DNA from: Gigaspora rosea
Lineage: Eukaryota > Glomeromycota > Glomeromycetes > Diversisporales > Gigasporaceae
Length of the DNA stretch: 64,000 nucleotides
Assembly: GCA_003550325.1 (NCBI GenBank)
Contig: QKWP01002021.1
Coordinates: 15,841-79,840 of the forward strand
Direction: 5' to 3'
Part shown: piece by piece, positions 1 to 11,775 of the stretch
How positions within the stretch are numbered: position 1 is the stretch's first letter
How the letters are laid out: each line of letters begins with the position of its first letter
The notes under the pieces: model-generated
Told to the model about the DNA's origin: nothing
The model's database searches: none
The model's input: the letters and a program-made list of their open reading frames with translations, nothing else
Position numbers and translations under genes: made by a program

Positions 1-498
1 AGCAAAAAATAAAACATTAATTTAACCTAGTTTACTATGTAAAAATTACTAGTTTATATAGTAAATTTAATATCTATTTTAGGTTAAAAATGTTCAAAAA
101 TTTATAAATTTGTAAATATTAAATATTTTAATTATATAAAATATAAATATAAAAAATAATCCTTTTAACTTCTATTTTAAGCTGAGATTAATTAAAATTT
201 TATTAATTATAAATTTTACTAACTTGTAAAAAAAAGTTTTTTTTGAGTGATTTTACTACATAATAACCTAAACCCAAAACCTAATTAAGCACTCACCCTA
301 ACCCTAACCTAACATAAATGAACTTGAAAGAATTTTGGTAATCACGTAAAGGTGAATTTTTGATGGCAATACTGGGGTAGATATCTAATTTCTGATACTG
401 GCGTTGAACACCAATGGTGTGATTTAGTAAAACTGTAAAATATTATTAAAAACATTTTTGTTTTAGAAATTATATATAGTTTGTATAATAACAAATGG
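1..498. other. AT-rich intergenic DNA
   Basis: No gene recognised. Mostly A/T runs. A short CCCTAA-type telomere-like stretch (two full units plus a partial one) lies near 291-312 and is far too short to be a telomere. Confidence 0.5.
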
Positions 499-772
499 GT
501 TTTAAAATTTAGTGCACCTGCACTGCGGTGCACCCCTTTTATGTATCTCAAAATTTTACTAGGATAACCCCTGTTGTATTACTAACAAAAAATGATCCTC
601 TTGCGATTTTAGTAATATTTTAGTCAAATAAATATATAAAATAGAGCAAAATTTGAAAATTTACTATATAAAAATGCAATATTTGATGAATTTTTATGCA
701 AAATTTTCTTTTTTTAGAAACATCTGAGTTTATCAGAGTTCTTCAGGGTCCTGGTGCACTAAATTCTTAAAC
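499..772. repeat. MITE with TTTAGTGCACC inverted ends
   Basis: Left end reads GTTTTAAAATTTAGTGCACC and the right end is its near inverse complement (GTTTAAGAATTTAGTGCACC when reversed). A related end, with GTGCACCTATACTG, occurs near 21327. The interior is non-coding. No convincing target duplication was found, so the class is unknown. Confidence 0.45.
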
Positions 773-895
773 TAATAAAAAAAATAAAATTTAATAAAGA
801 TATAATTTAACTATATTGTTATAAATCTATAAATTAACAAAGAAAAATATTTAATTAAAATACAATTTATTTATTTTTTAGCTTAATCTTATAAT

Positions 896-1066
896 ATATA
901 TGTGTGTCCCGATGTCCGATTCGGAATCGGGCTGCCCCAGATGAGAATTTTGTAGCAGAATTAGGACTTTAGGTGACTTTAGGGTTAGGGTTAGGCTAGA
1001 GTTAGAGATAGGATTAGGCCAGATTCCAAATTGTGACAAATTCTTATCTGGGACACAACATATATA
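896..1066. mobile_element. TGTGTCCC MITE, copy 1
   Basis: About 170 bp ending in TGTGTCCCGAT on the left and GGGACACAACATATA on the right. The interior includes GGGTTAGGGTTAGG-type sequence. Copies occur at 32845-33017 (very similar) and 59458-59632 (diverged). Short TATA-like flanks suggest insertion into AT dinucleotide tracts. Non-coding, so non-autonomous. Confidence 0.65.
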
Positions 1067-1960
1067 TCGCCAAAATTATAGTTTAAGATAAAAATTATTA
1101 GATTAAATATTAGCTATAAATTTTTTAAATTATTATAAAATATGTCATATATCAGAAGTGATAAGACTACCTATATATAGGATTATTATCTAGATAATAC
1201 TTATCCTTTATCTGAAATGTATTCATATTAAATTGACAGATACAAATATTCATATCTAATCTAAATTATTGGATCAAGTTAGATTGCAGATTGAAACACT
1301 ATTTAAAACATTATCCCAATTTGTAAATTACATATTTTAACTAAAAAGGATGTATTTTTGGAAGTTTTATATTTAAAAATTTTTTAAAATCGATATACTA
1401 ATGATATAATTATTACAATAAATAAAATTTAATAAAATTACCTTATAAATATCTATTTGATTGATGAAGTAATTTAAAACAATATTTCAGTTTGATATGC
1501 ACATTTCTTTACCAATTTTATTAAGAAAATCTTGCAACTTGTTATACTTTAAATACAATTAAAACTTGCAGGTAAACCTGCTAGTGTTTTTTCTTTTTTT
1601 CGATCAAAGATATTATATAAAAAAATGCTATATATCTAAAAAAAAAAAAGATTATTGATCAATATAAGTTTTAATTGGTGAATAGTCATGTGATGTATAA
1701 CGGGCTACCTGGACCGAGTAGTACTGGTACCCAAACCCTACCCATATAATAAAGGGCCTGCGATTCTTAGCTCTACTCTGCCCTAGGGCTTGTAATTTGA
1801 TGCCCAAGCCCAGTCCTAATAGTACTACCCTTAGAGTACCTATGGGTAGCCCTGGCCCATGTTAAAAAACTAATATTTTTTTAAACCAAAGAACAACTTT
1901 ACTTAAGAGCCCAAAGTTAATTGTAATAATAAAATTTGACAACTTTTTTCTAACTTTATA

Positions 1961-2302
1961 CAGTCAAACCTCTATAAATATAACTTGTAGGGACAAGCTT
2001 ACAAAGTGCATTTAAGGAGGTTTGCATTTATAGAGAGCCAATTAAATTGCAGCTTTAAAAATTAGAACATCAAGTTTGTGTAACTTCTACCAAAAACTGT
2101 ATAACCTATTTTAAATACTAAAATTTAATTGACTACGTGCATTTAGAGAGGTTAATATGATATAAAATGTTATTTAATAAAACATGCATTTACAGAATAT
2201 AGGACATGCATTTAGCACTAATAACATCTTACGAAAAAGAAAAAAATGTATATTTAGGGAGATATTGCATTTATAAAAGTTGCATTTATAGAGGTCCAAC
2301 TG
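1961..2302. mobile_element. pogo/mariner-like MITE with TA target duplication
   Basis: 342 bp. The left end CAGTCAAACCTCTATAAAT mirrors the right end ATTTATAGAGGTCCAACTG, and both are flanked by TA. CAGT-starting inverted repeats with a TA duplication are typical of the pogo/Tigger branch of Tc1/mariner. The interior repeats TGCATTTA motifs and codes for nothing. Related elements are nested at 61345-62001. Confidence 0.7.
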
Positions 2303-2334
2303 TATAGTGCAAGTAACCTATACTAAACATTACA

Positions 2335-2715
2335 CAGAGTATTTAAATAGTATTTTAATTGTTTAAATAGCTATAACTTTTTATTTAAGAGGTTTTAAAA
2401 AAATCTGACTACAGTAGTAACTTTTAAAGCTATATCAGCTTTATATATGTATTAAAATATCTTTTTAAAATCTTATTACTGTAAAAAGTTGATGCATTTT
2501 GAAAATTAAAATTTTATATGTAAATTTATAAATTTATATATAAAATTTTAATTTTCAAAGTGCATCAACTCCTTACAGTGATGTAAAAATATTTAATATA
2601 CATGTAGAGCTGATATAGCTCTACAAAGTTGCTAGTTAGATTTTTTTTAAAACCTCTTAGATAAGAAATTATAGCTATTTAAACAAATAAAACACTACTA
2701 AAATACTTTATATAA
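2335..2715. repeat. Long imperfect palindrome
   Basis: Left and right halves are inverted copies about a centre near 2529; the inner arms carry GTTGATGCATTTTGAAAATT and its inverse. It would fold into a roughly 380-nt hairpin if transcribed. Ends and target duplication not resolved. Confidence 0.55.
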
Positions 2716-3015
2716 CCATTGACCATATATTCCCGAAAATAAGCTACTCCGAAAATAAGCTATCACTCTGATTTTTTTTAAAAATTTCAAAAAACGCGTT
2801 GGCAGTTGCTACATATAAAACTTTTTTCTACTAAGTAAACTTCAAAAGTTCGATTAAGTAAAGTTGTTCAGCGTATCAAAATACACCTACAGTAAAAATT
2901 TGGTGTCATTTGAACAACTTTTTATTAGTACGTTTTTCAATTTTTTCAAAAACGTCTATATGCTAAAAATAAGCTACCCCACGTTTTTTCGTGTAGTGAT
3001 ACAAATCAATGAAAA

Positions 3016-3372
3016 TTTTTCAATCGATTAGTTGATAGATCATTTTATCCAACTAATCGATTAATCGATTTTATTCAACTAATCGATTAGTTGGCGATTA
3101 ATCGACTAATTGATTAATCAATTAGTTGATTAATCGATTGACCAATCGATTAATTGAATAAATAATAAATGAAACTTGGTAAAATATACGTAAGGTAGCA
3201 ACTGAAAACAGCCGGGTTGACATTTTTATATGATCAGTTGATTAAATGACCAATTGACTAATTGATTAATTAGTTGATTAATCAATTAGTTGGCCAATCG
3301 ATTAATTGATTAGTCGACTAATCGATTAATCGACTAAGTTGGGTCTGTAAAATTCAAATCGATTAGTTGTCA
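3016..3372. repeat. ATTAATCGATTAGTTGG repeat array
   Basis: Repeated, self-complementary permutations of AATCGATTAGTTGG and TTAATCGATTAATCG, giving many overlapping small palindromes. A degenerate version without CpG (TTAATTAATTAGTTAAC) lies at 49940-50110, consistent with decay of the same kind of repeat. Confidence 0.6.
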
Positions 3373-3387
3373 ACTTTACAACTAATT

Positions 3388-3844
3388 TTTTTTTTTTTAA
3401 TCTTAAGACCCAGCGCTCTTCTCTGTAACCCTCCTTTTGAGCAACCTCCACTTAAACCCAACTCTGATAAACCAACCGGCTTGCCTTACGCCGCCCAGAA
3501 GACCTCCGTCGTCGGAGCTTTGGCCACTCGGAGATGTTACTGTGATGAAGGCTTCATCCGGCTTGCCTTTTGCTACCCAAATGTGGGTCCGCACCGCATT
3601 ATTTAACTTCCTACAGGACCGGCCGAGCCACCTCAGTCCTGTTTCCTGTGGGCACGTATACATTACACGAAAACGCCGCTATCAAGTTCGAGCCTCATTG
3701 GACCGACCTTACATCTTGTATGACTTCGGTTATTCCTAATCGGGTTCTGACTATCAAATTCAATTTACCGCCAGGCGGTATTGAACCGGCAACCTTCGAT
3801 TGGGGACCTGGGAGCATAACCGCTATGCTATCGACTCACAGGTC
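3388..3844 (-). mobile_element. SINE A: tRNA-derived, GC-rich
   Basis: Minus-strand retroposon of 457 bp whose base composition is far less AT-rich than its surroundings. Reading the minus strand, a pol III A box (TAGCATAGCGG, 3820-3830) and B box (GGTTCAATACC, 3777-3787) lie near the 5' end, and the element finishes in a poly(A) run (poly-T on plus at 3388-3398). It is bounded by a perfect 15-bp duplication ACTTTACAACTAATT (3373-3387 and 3845-3859). Open frames within it are incidental. Confidence 0.85.
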
Positions 3845-4279
3845 ACTTTACAACTAATTGATTAATTCGATTTTCGATTTGTATTACTATTTTTGTATAA
3901 TTTTTGGCCCAAAAAAGGTAGCTTATTTTTAGGAATATACGGTATTTGCACCATATTTGTTTTTTTACATATGTTTTAAAAAGCATTTTTACTATAGTAA
4001 AAATTTTTACTAAAAAAATAACAAGACACATCTTATAAAACTAGCATTTTTTTGAGTCAAAAAATAACTTTACTTAAGGGTAGGATGAACATAGATCAAT
4101 TTTCATATGATCTACGTGGTACTATAAGATTTTATATAGAAATTAAACACATGCCCCTGATAAAACTTTTTAGAACTATGACAAATTTTAGCAAAAATTT
4201 GGTATCACATAGAATGAGCCTTTATTTTCATAATCGTAAAATTATAGAACTCATAATATTTAAAAAAATCGAGATTATA

Positions 4280-4475
4280 GCAGATCAGTATGGTATAGGT
4301 GAGCAGATCCGTATAGTATAGACCAAATTTTTAAATCTATACCATACCAATCAGCTATAATTCCTAACCCTAACCCTAACCCTAACGCTAATATATATTA
4401 CACCGGATCAGTATAGTATAGATTTAAAAATTCAGCCTATACTATACGGATCTGCTCATCTACATACTGATCTGC
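4280..4475. repeat. Hairpin with telomere-like loop
   Basis: Inverted repeat: the left arm begins GCAGATCAGTATG and contains GAGCAGATCCGTATAGTATA; the right arm is its inverse. The loop contains about four CCCTAA units (4363-4388). Probably a decayed MITE. Confidence 0.55.
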
Positions 4476-4901
4476 GAAATACCTAAAAAAATCTACCTTT
4501 ATATATTGATAAAAAAAACTTAGACCTAACTTTACTTAGATAGCACAAAAAACTGCTAATTCTGATTGGTCAGATCACGTTGTTTACAATTCTGATTGGT
4601 CAATCACATGATTTCATATGATTACAACGTGATTACTATTAGAAATGATCTACATTCACTTTACCCTTAAGAGCTCAAAGTCAATTATAATAATAAAATT
4701 CTGTGCAAATAACAATTTTTTGGTTGATAGCATTTTTTTAATTTTAGGCCATATAAACTTAATTTTTTGGTTCTCATAACCTGGCTGGGTCATAATTTGA
4801 AAATTTTTTGAAAAAATTTTTTTATATGCTGAGTGGGATTTCAAAAAAATTTTTTTAAAAATTTAATAAAATTTAAAATTTTTTATATATAAAATTTTTA
4901 A

Positions 4902-5817
4902 GGGTAGGGTATCTTATGTGATCTATGATATAGCAAAATAATGGTATAACTGCAAGTTGTAGATCACTGATGTACAAAACTAAAAATAGATTTTGTCCAA
5001 TCAAAATAATTTATATTTACTACGATATGTACATACAAAAACTAAATATCTTCGAAGTTATAACCATTTTTTTTATTTTAATTAATATAATACTAAATAA
5101 TTATATTAATAAAATGTTTTGCAAAATTATTACAAGCATTACAATCAAAAATTTTAGCTTTTTTCGACTATCTAAATAGACTATCTACCATGTTTTAATA
5201 TGGCTACAATATACCATTTAATCGATAAATAGATTATTACCGGTAATAAGAGCAGTGTCATTAATCACCTGATTATTTTTTATCAGAGGCCTACCCCCCT
5301 CCTTCTTCCTCAATATATAAACAGTCAGGTTCTTATATATAATTTCAACTTTTTTTACCCCCCTCCCCCCCTAAAAAATCACCTGATTTTTGTTACTCCC
5401 CTAACCATATTTTTCACGAAGAGTCACTAGTAAACTTCCAAAAATTCGTAATCGCCATGACTTTTTGCAACATAATTAAGTGTAAACAAGCTATTGAAGT
5501 TGTTATCTGTAAAATTTAAAAAAAAAATTTATTTTTTAGAAAAGTTTGCTTGAGATGCACATTTTTAAGGCCGGATGAGCAAAGTTAACTTTGCCTTATT
5601 CCTAAATAAACTCTTTTTTAACCCAACTTGCTAATAGAAAACGACTTACTATTGAGTGCACGAGCCTTTGAACGATCAAGAAACAGTTTTTTTTGACGAC
5701 ATTAAACTGTTGCGAAAAATTTTTAAAAATCACGAGTTTGTGTGATCTTTTATAAGGGCTGAGTTCCGTGATCTGCATGAAATTATATATATGTAACGTG
5801 CCTAAGATACCCTACCC
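4902..5817. mobile_element. GGGTAGGGT element with TTAA target duplication, copy 1
   Basis: TIRs GGGTAGGGTATCTTA and its inverse, flanked on both sides by TTAA (4898-4901, 5818-5821). TTAA duplications are known for the piggyBac and Kolobok superfamilies. It is interrupted by a 152-bp MITE at 5250-5401. A second copy is at 29057-31031. No coding capacity seen. Confidence 0.7.
5250..5401. mobile_element. MITE with TAA target duplication, copy 1
   Basis: 152 bp flanked by TAA at 5247-5249 and 5402-5404, with weak inverted ends rich in TGATTTTT. The same element, also TAA-flanked, is at 47046-47192. A 3-bp TAA duplication is typical of PIF/Harbinger-type elements; assignment to that group is inference. 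Confidence 0.65.
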
Positions 5818-6289
5818 TTAAATAAAGTCCAGGCAGGCAGGTCATTACTTTATTTAATACTATAATGCCGGGTTATTATTTTTAAAATTAAAATTTAAAT
5901 TTTATAATTTAAAAAATTTTAAAAATTTTAAATAAAAGTCCAGCCGGCTGGGTCATTTTTTTTGTCTCATGTTATGAGAACCAAAAAATTAACTTTATAT
6001 GGCCTTATATTCAGTTTGAAAATTTTTTTACTGTTGTAAAAATTTTACTAAGAAAATAATAAAACATGTCTTATAAAATTACAGTGCAAACAACCTAGTC
6101 CTAACAAATAAAATTGATGACATTCAAATTGCTAATCCTTTTTCAAAAAAATAGTAACCAAAAAATACAATCTTAAAATGTTAAATTAAAACAAGCTAAA
6201 CACTTCTATGGTTTTTAATTTTTTTTAAATATATTTATAAAAAAGTTATAGCAGGTTGAAGTTATAGTACTTTTTATAATTAAATATAA

Positions 6290-7015
6290 AATTTGGCCAC
6301 TCTGTATATATTATTAAAACAAGCAATTTGGCTACTCTATATATACTAAATTTGGTCACCTTATATATACTAAATTTAGCTGCTTTATATCTCTATATAT
6401 AATAAATTTGGCTGCCCTATATATACTAAAATTGGTTGCTCTATATATATACTAAATTTGGCTGCCATATGTCTACTAATTTGGCTACTAAATTTAGTCA
6501 CTCTATATATATAAAACTTGGCCACTTTTTGTATACTATTAATTGATAGTCTGCTATAGTGTAAATGTGTGTATATATATATATAAGTTATATTTTTTTT
6601 TACTAAGTCAATGACACATGCCCACTAATTGAAAGTTGTAGAGCTCATCAAAATGCATCTAATAGTAGTTAGATGCATCTCGACAAACTCTACAACTTTT
6701 CAATTAGTAGGTATATATTGTTAACTTAGCAAAAAAATATTTTTATATGTATGCACACCATATTTATACTATAGTAATTTGCATCATATTATACTATGAA
6801 TAATCTCTGATTAACTGGCAGACTATCAATTAAAGCAGCACATGCTGCCAATTATTTAAAACCAGTTCCATGAAACACTAATTTGGCTATATATAATAAA
6901 AGTATCAAATTTGGCTGTATATAATGAAAATATCAAATTTGGCTGCATATAATGAAAACATCAAATTTGGTTGCATATAATAAAAATATCAAATTTGGCC
7001 GCATGTAAATTTCAG
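6290..7015. repeat. Tandem AAATTTGGCTGC/TATATA repeats with an inserted palindrome
   Basis: Irregular tandem units of about 25-30 bp containing AAATTTGGCTGC and TATATA run over 6290-6535 and resume at 6870-7015. Between them, 6539-6834 is a palindromic element whose ends are AATTGATAGTCTGC and its inverse, and which contains an inner hairpin with AACTCTACAACTTT. The palindrome apparently split one minisatellite. Confidence 0.6.
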
Positions 7016-7059
7016 ATTTGGTCACTAGAAAATTTCATTTGTTAGGACCAAACTATTCA

Positions 7060-7370
7060 AACTATAGCATTTTTTTTAGCCAAAAATGACTTTGCTTAAG
7101 AACCCTAAGTCAATTGTAATAATAAAATTCTGTGCAAATAATGATTTTTCGTTTGATAGCTTTTTTTCTAACTTTATATTTGTTTTTCTTTACATACATT
7201 TTGAAAAGCTTTTTTACTAAAGTAAAAATTTTTACTAAAAAATAATAAAATTATCTTATAAAACTAGCATTTTTTGGGCCAAAGAATAACTTTATTTAAG
7301 AGCTCAAAGTCAATTGTAATAATAAAATTCTGTACAAATTATGATTTTTCATTTGATAATTTTTTCTAAA
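7060..7370. repeat. Two direct repeats of about 190 bp
   Basis: Two consecutive units share GTCAATTGTAATAATAAAAT and flanking sequence. Fragments of the same unit recur near 1890-1960, 4040-4075, 4660-4740 and 5970-6120. Non-coding. Confidence 0.5.
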
Positions 7371-8019
7371 GTGATTTGTGTAATAGTAAATTTGCTAATC
7401 TTTAGTAATTTAAACCATATGGTTTCAGTTGGCTAGCTTAGCCAGCTAACTAAATTATCAGCTAAGCAACTTGCTAATGGCTAACTATTAGTTTGTATTC
7501 AGAATATTTTGAGATATTTGGCCCAACTTTATGTTTCTACCAAATTTTTATAATAGTTAGCTTTTAGCCGCATTAGCCAGCTGATCACATTACATCAGCT
7601 GGCTTAGCTGTGGCTGGCTTAGCTAGCTTAAATCACTACTGATCCTTATGTTCTCTTCTTTGATTAACTACCATTAGAATCAGAAAAATAAGCTCTACAA
7701 CTTTCAATTAGGGCCAAAGAAGGTTTACTTATTAGTTTTAGGGTAGGGTCAAGGTTAGGGTTAGAGAGAATACTAAAAATAGAAAATCTTGTATAACCAT
7801 AGTGGAAATAGCAAAATACTAGGTTGGAAATAGTAATTTCTAAATTTAATAAAACTAAATCAAATCATGGATTTTATTAGAATATAATGATTTTTAAATA
7901 AGATATAGCATATTGTAAATATATTGAAAAATTTGTAGTTACTATTTAGTTGTAAATAATAGAATTTGGAGTTTTTATTTTAATAATATTTATTTATTAA
8001 ATTAATTTGTACAGAATAA

Positions 8020-8057
8020 TACTTGAATCCGGAGCAACGCGACGGGTCATATGCTAG
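8020..8057 (+). mobile_element. Possible Helitron 3' end (CCGG...CGGG hairpin, CTAG)
   Basis: TCCGGAGCAACGCGACGGGT can form a short CCG/CGG hairpin and is followed 6 bp later by CTAG then T (8054-8058), the arrangement found at Helitron 3' ends. It is embedded in sequence related to the foldback family at 2723. The 5' end was not found. Confidence 0.35.
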
Positions 8058-8718
8058 TAAGTTATTTATAAAAATAAACTATTTTCTAATTTTTTTAAAA
8101 ATCATAAAAAAAATTGCTATCAATTGCTATATATAAAAGTCTAAATAAACCTTAAAATACTATTTAATAAAGTTGTTTAGAATATCAAAACACATTTATA
8201 ATAAAAATTGATAGAATAAAATAATTTTGATTGGTCAGTTTCAGATTCATAATCTATCAGAAGTGATCAATATACTATATATTACTGGAATTAGCATCTT
8301 GATTGTTTGCAGGTATATAATATTAGTAAATTGTCACTCATATAATATTAGCTAAATGAGATGGCGGTGAAACAATTGTTGATAAAAGCAGATGAATCCG
8401 TATTCTTGAATGGCATCAAAAAGTAACTCTAGATAATCAGAATTGCTAATCTATACATAAATAATAAACTAATATTGTATTGTCAACCAATATTCACTTT
8501 AAACTAGTAAAATACCGCGTATATAAATTGTAGGAAAATATAAAAGACTTGTGTATAGTAACACGCATATATAAAACAAGAGATGAGGCTGAATCGAAAA
8601 CATAATTAATGACGTGTACAGTTCAATTTCAGATATCGCGATCTGACTCATCATTCATGAATGCTAACTTACATTATTAAAGTTATTTTCGACTGATGGA
8701 CTATCATAAATGAGAGCT

Positions 8719-8875
8719 GCCAAGAGAAAATGAGCTTCGAAACTTCCAACCGGATTTGGCATTAAAAACTGGTAGTAGCATACATGATATGTAGTCACAT
8801 GCACATATATCACACATTTTTCACGAGCTGAGTGATAAATAAACCTGGAAGCCTGAGGTCACGTTTTCTCTTGGC
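8719..8875. repeat. MITE with GCCAAGAGAAAA inverted ends, copy 1
   Basis: Left GCCAAGAGAAAATGA and right TTTTCTCTTGGC are inverted. Similar ends frame 9810-10149 and the short copy 58840-58922. Non-coding. Confidence 0.5.
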
Positions 8876-9492
8876 ATTACCCTATACAGCTATATTAAAC
8901 ATCTGTCGTACATTAAATATATAGCTTTTAGGCAATGTACACTTATACAGACGAAGGTTTATATATATATATAATATAATATATATATTAGCATTCAGGG
9001 GTCCTGTCCTCCCTATACATTTCAGGTACATATCGGGTTCATTTAATTTTATCTGTGCACTTAATTTTTTTTTATTCATTTTATTTTATTTTTTTTTATT
9101 TCCAAATAAATTTCATATATTATCCTATACTACATATATTAATATGGTATGATCATCATGCGGTATTGAGTTACCTTTATTATATCCGAAAGATGTTAAA
9201 AAAATATTTCGGAAAATGGGACATGCCAAAAATTTATAGATAATTAGATAATTAAGAATTGAAATCATTTAACTGCAAAAATTTGCTTCTGCTTTCGGCA
9301 GAATGATGTTAGTGTTAGGATTTGGATGTGTTTTTGTTTTACACGATATTTAAATTTTAGTTTGACCAGATAGCGAGGTTGGTGATGCTTTTTGAATGAT
9401 GTTCTTTAGCCCAAAATTTTCGAACTGATATTAAACCGGTTTGGTTAAACCATTAACGAACGGATAAATTTTTTAGAAAGTTTCAAAATAAA

Positions 9493-9611
9493 TACCGTAT
9501 TGTTGCAAATAACAAGCATGAGCGTTATTTCAAATAATGTTCCGAATCAAGCTTAATTTAGGCCAAAATTCGAAGTTGCATCCCTGCGCGTTATTTTGCG
9601 ACAATACGGTA
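9493..9611. mobile_element. 119-bp hairpin MITE, TACCGTATT...CAAATAAC family, copy 1
   Basis: TACCGTATTGTTGCAAATAA and its inverse enclose a short middle containing AAGCTTAATT. A second copy (11675-11775) keeps the same ends and middle. The terminal TA may be the duplicated target. Confidence 0.65.
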
Positions 9612-9809
9612 ATTGAAGATAAATATAAATGGTGGCTGCACGACTATGTCATGCAAAACCAGGAATAAACTTTGAATAATGGTATTCATCAACTATTTAC
9701 TATATATAAATTTTTATCCGTCTGTCACTTTTAACCAATTTTATTGGCTAATTTTTAGATCCAGTAATCTCTGTTGATCTTATTTAAACTCCCTAAAAAA
9801 GAAACAATG

Positions 9810-10149
9810 GTAATGCCAAGAAACAAGTTTCTTGCTCATTCAATATGGTTGCTAGTGATCGAGATGCTGCTCAATCATTTTGATTAATCGAAATTAAGAA
9901 GTGATTCTTATATCAATTTACCTAAAATTCATTGTACGAAATATGGATTTTAAATTTCGACCAAACAGAGTGGCTTTATAAAAGAAGATGGTTGTTAGGT
10001 CCAGGGTTTTTTGATCGATATTATTAGCCAATCAGGTCATTTTATTAACCATAGAAGGAGGCGCTTGAGAACAACCTAAATGCATAACTAGCCAATTAAT
10101 TTAAATGATAAACTTGAAATCCACAAACTCATTTTCTCTTGGTAGCACT
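9810..10149. repeat. MITE with GCCAAGARAAAA inverted ends, copy 2
   Basis: Begins GTAATGCCAAGAAACAAG and ends CATTTTCTCTTGGTAGCAC, matching the ends of 8719-8875. The interior does not resemble a gene. Confidence 0.4.
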
Positions 10150-10395
10150 CAAATAATTATACATTTTAGGTTCATACATTTAATATCGTAGTTAGTATCT
10201 GTAATTCGTAACATGAGATATGACGACGTATCAAATGGATAAACAAAAAATTTAACCTACAGTACATATTTAAGAAATATCATAGGAAAGCAGATGTCGT
10301 TAAGGGTTGAAATTATTTAATCGCACAAAAATTTGCTTAATAAAGTTTAATCTGAATGATATTAAAGCCAGGTGGGCTAAACTTTTAGACACCAT

Positions 10396-10675
10396 CCCTA
10401 TGAAAAAAAATTTTCGGAAAAACATGGAAGCTGAACACGGTAAAAATATGTAAAACATACGTAAAATGTACACTTTCCGTGATTTTGGACAGGACAATAC
10501 ACTGTATTTTGAAACACGGAAAAGGACATTCCGTGTTTTAGAAAACACGGAAAATACGGTGTGTTTTCCTGTCCAAAAACACGGAAAGTGTACATTTTAC
10601 GCATTTTTTTTACATATTTTTACGTATGTTTCCGTGTTCAGCTTCCATGTTTTTCCGAAAATTTTTTTCATAGGG
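10396..10675. mobile_element. 280-bp palindromic MITE
   Basis: A nearly perfect foldback: CCCTATGAAAAAAA with GGAAGCTGAACACGG on the left, their inverse on the right. Open frames on both strands here are a by-product of the palindrome. Short CAT-like flanks; class unknown. Confidence 0.7.
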
Positions 10676-11301
10676 CATTAAACAATTAATTGTTAAAAAA
10701 AATTTTTTTTTAGACGGTTTCAATTCCCGATTGTAAAAAAAAAAAGTAAAAATTAAATAAAAACAAAATAATATAAAAAAAATATTAAATTATTAAATTA
10801 AGCACGGACATTTGGACGAGCTTAACTACTAGTTGATATTAAAGATGCTAAAAGAAGATATAAAAAAAAATTGGTAAAGAGTTAAAAAAAAATACTAATT
10901 AAAATACCAAAGGCTTACTAAAAAGAAGATTCATATCAAGATACATTAAAAAAATTAATGCAGTGCACTGCCTTTAGGACCCAAGTATTAAAAAAAGCAG
11001 ATTATACATAGCAATATATTTATGCGTACTTAACTAAAAGTGGGTATTATACTTGAAGGATCTAACATTGCAGAATAATCAAACAGTATTATAATTAAAC
11101 TTCGACTCAGTTACAAATCTACAAGATTTTTTTTTTTAATTACCGTAGGTATCAGTGCAAAAAATTCAAATTTAAATTATGTGCGCCTTGCGCACTAAAT
11201 TTTAAAATGGATGTTCGCTTTTCGCAATAAATTTTCAAGCTAATGCGCATATAAATACCAGGAACATAGTCATGCTTGCATAACAGAGTGTAGTTATACT
11301 T

Positions 11302-11466
11302 GCTGGTAAAACTATCGGAATTTGGGATTTGGGGATTGCGATTTGGGATGAATTTTATTGTTTTGGATTTGGGATTTGGGTTTGGGACAATTTTACTATG
11401 GTTGGGATTTGGGATTTGGGTTTGGGACAATTTTATTATGGTTGGGATTTGGGTGGGATTTTAAGA
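11302..11466. repeat. GGGATTTGGG tandem repeat
   Basis: Many irregular copies of GGGATTTGGG and GGTTTGGGACAATTTTA, including a direct repeat of about 50 bp. A short version is at 57530-57595. G-runs on the plus strand could favour G-quadruplex formation (inference). Confidence 0.6.
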
Positions 11467-11674
11467 ATTTTAGTTTTGCCAACGGTGGTTTACAGCCATT
11501 TAGAAAACGATACATTTGATTGGTATAATCTAAATACAACACCTAGTGATTATAGTGATTAATAAAATGCTATGCCATTAAATATAGCACACATTATGTA
11601 ATGTGCGCCAAAATAGAATTTACGTGCGGAATGAACATAGCACCCGTCAATTTTTTTCACTGCCGGGTATTACT

Positions 11675-11775
11675 TACTGTATTTTCGCGAAATAACGCAC
11701 AAGGGTGAATTACAATTTTCGGCCTAAATTAAGCTTAATTCGGGTCGAACCTCGTTATTTCGCGAGAATACGGTA
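11675..11775. mobile_element. 101-bp hairpin MITE, TACCGTATT family, copy 2
   Basis: Left TACTGTATTTTCGCGAAATA and right inverse ending GAATACGGTA. The shared middle AAATTAAGCTTAATTCGG links it to 9493-9611. Confidence 0.65.

Larger units (their letters stand above)
2723..3942. mobile_element. Foldback element, CCGTATATTCC...AAATAAGCTA family
   Basis: The left end CCATATATTCCCGAAAATAA and the right end (reversed CCGTATATTCCTAAAAATAA) are inverted repeats followed by AGCTACC. Related termini occur at 15552-15834 and 62250-62973. The interior holds an array of TCGATTAA motifs and a later-inserted SINE (3388-3844). Non-coding. Confidence 0.6.

Noticed and set aside
1681..1870. hAT MITE with CGGGCTACC...GGTAGCCC ends
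   Set aside because: Internal inverted similarity exists, but ends and an 8-bp duplication could not be fixed; left unannotated.
3367..3857. Several overlapping frames on both strands as genes
   Set aside because: They are produced by the GC-rich SINE (few stop codons); they cross its duplication and poly-T.
4363..4388. Telomere
   Set aside because: Only about four units, inside a hairpin loop and followed by more sequence on both sides.
10300..10681. Three overlapping frames on both strands
   Set aside because: Mirror images generated by a palindromic MITE.
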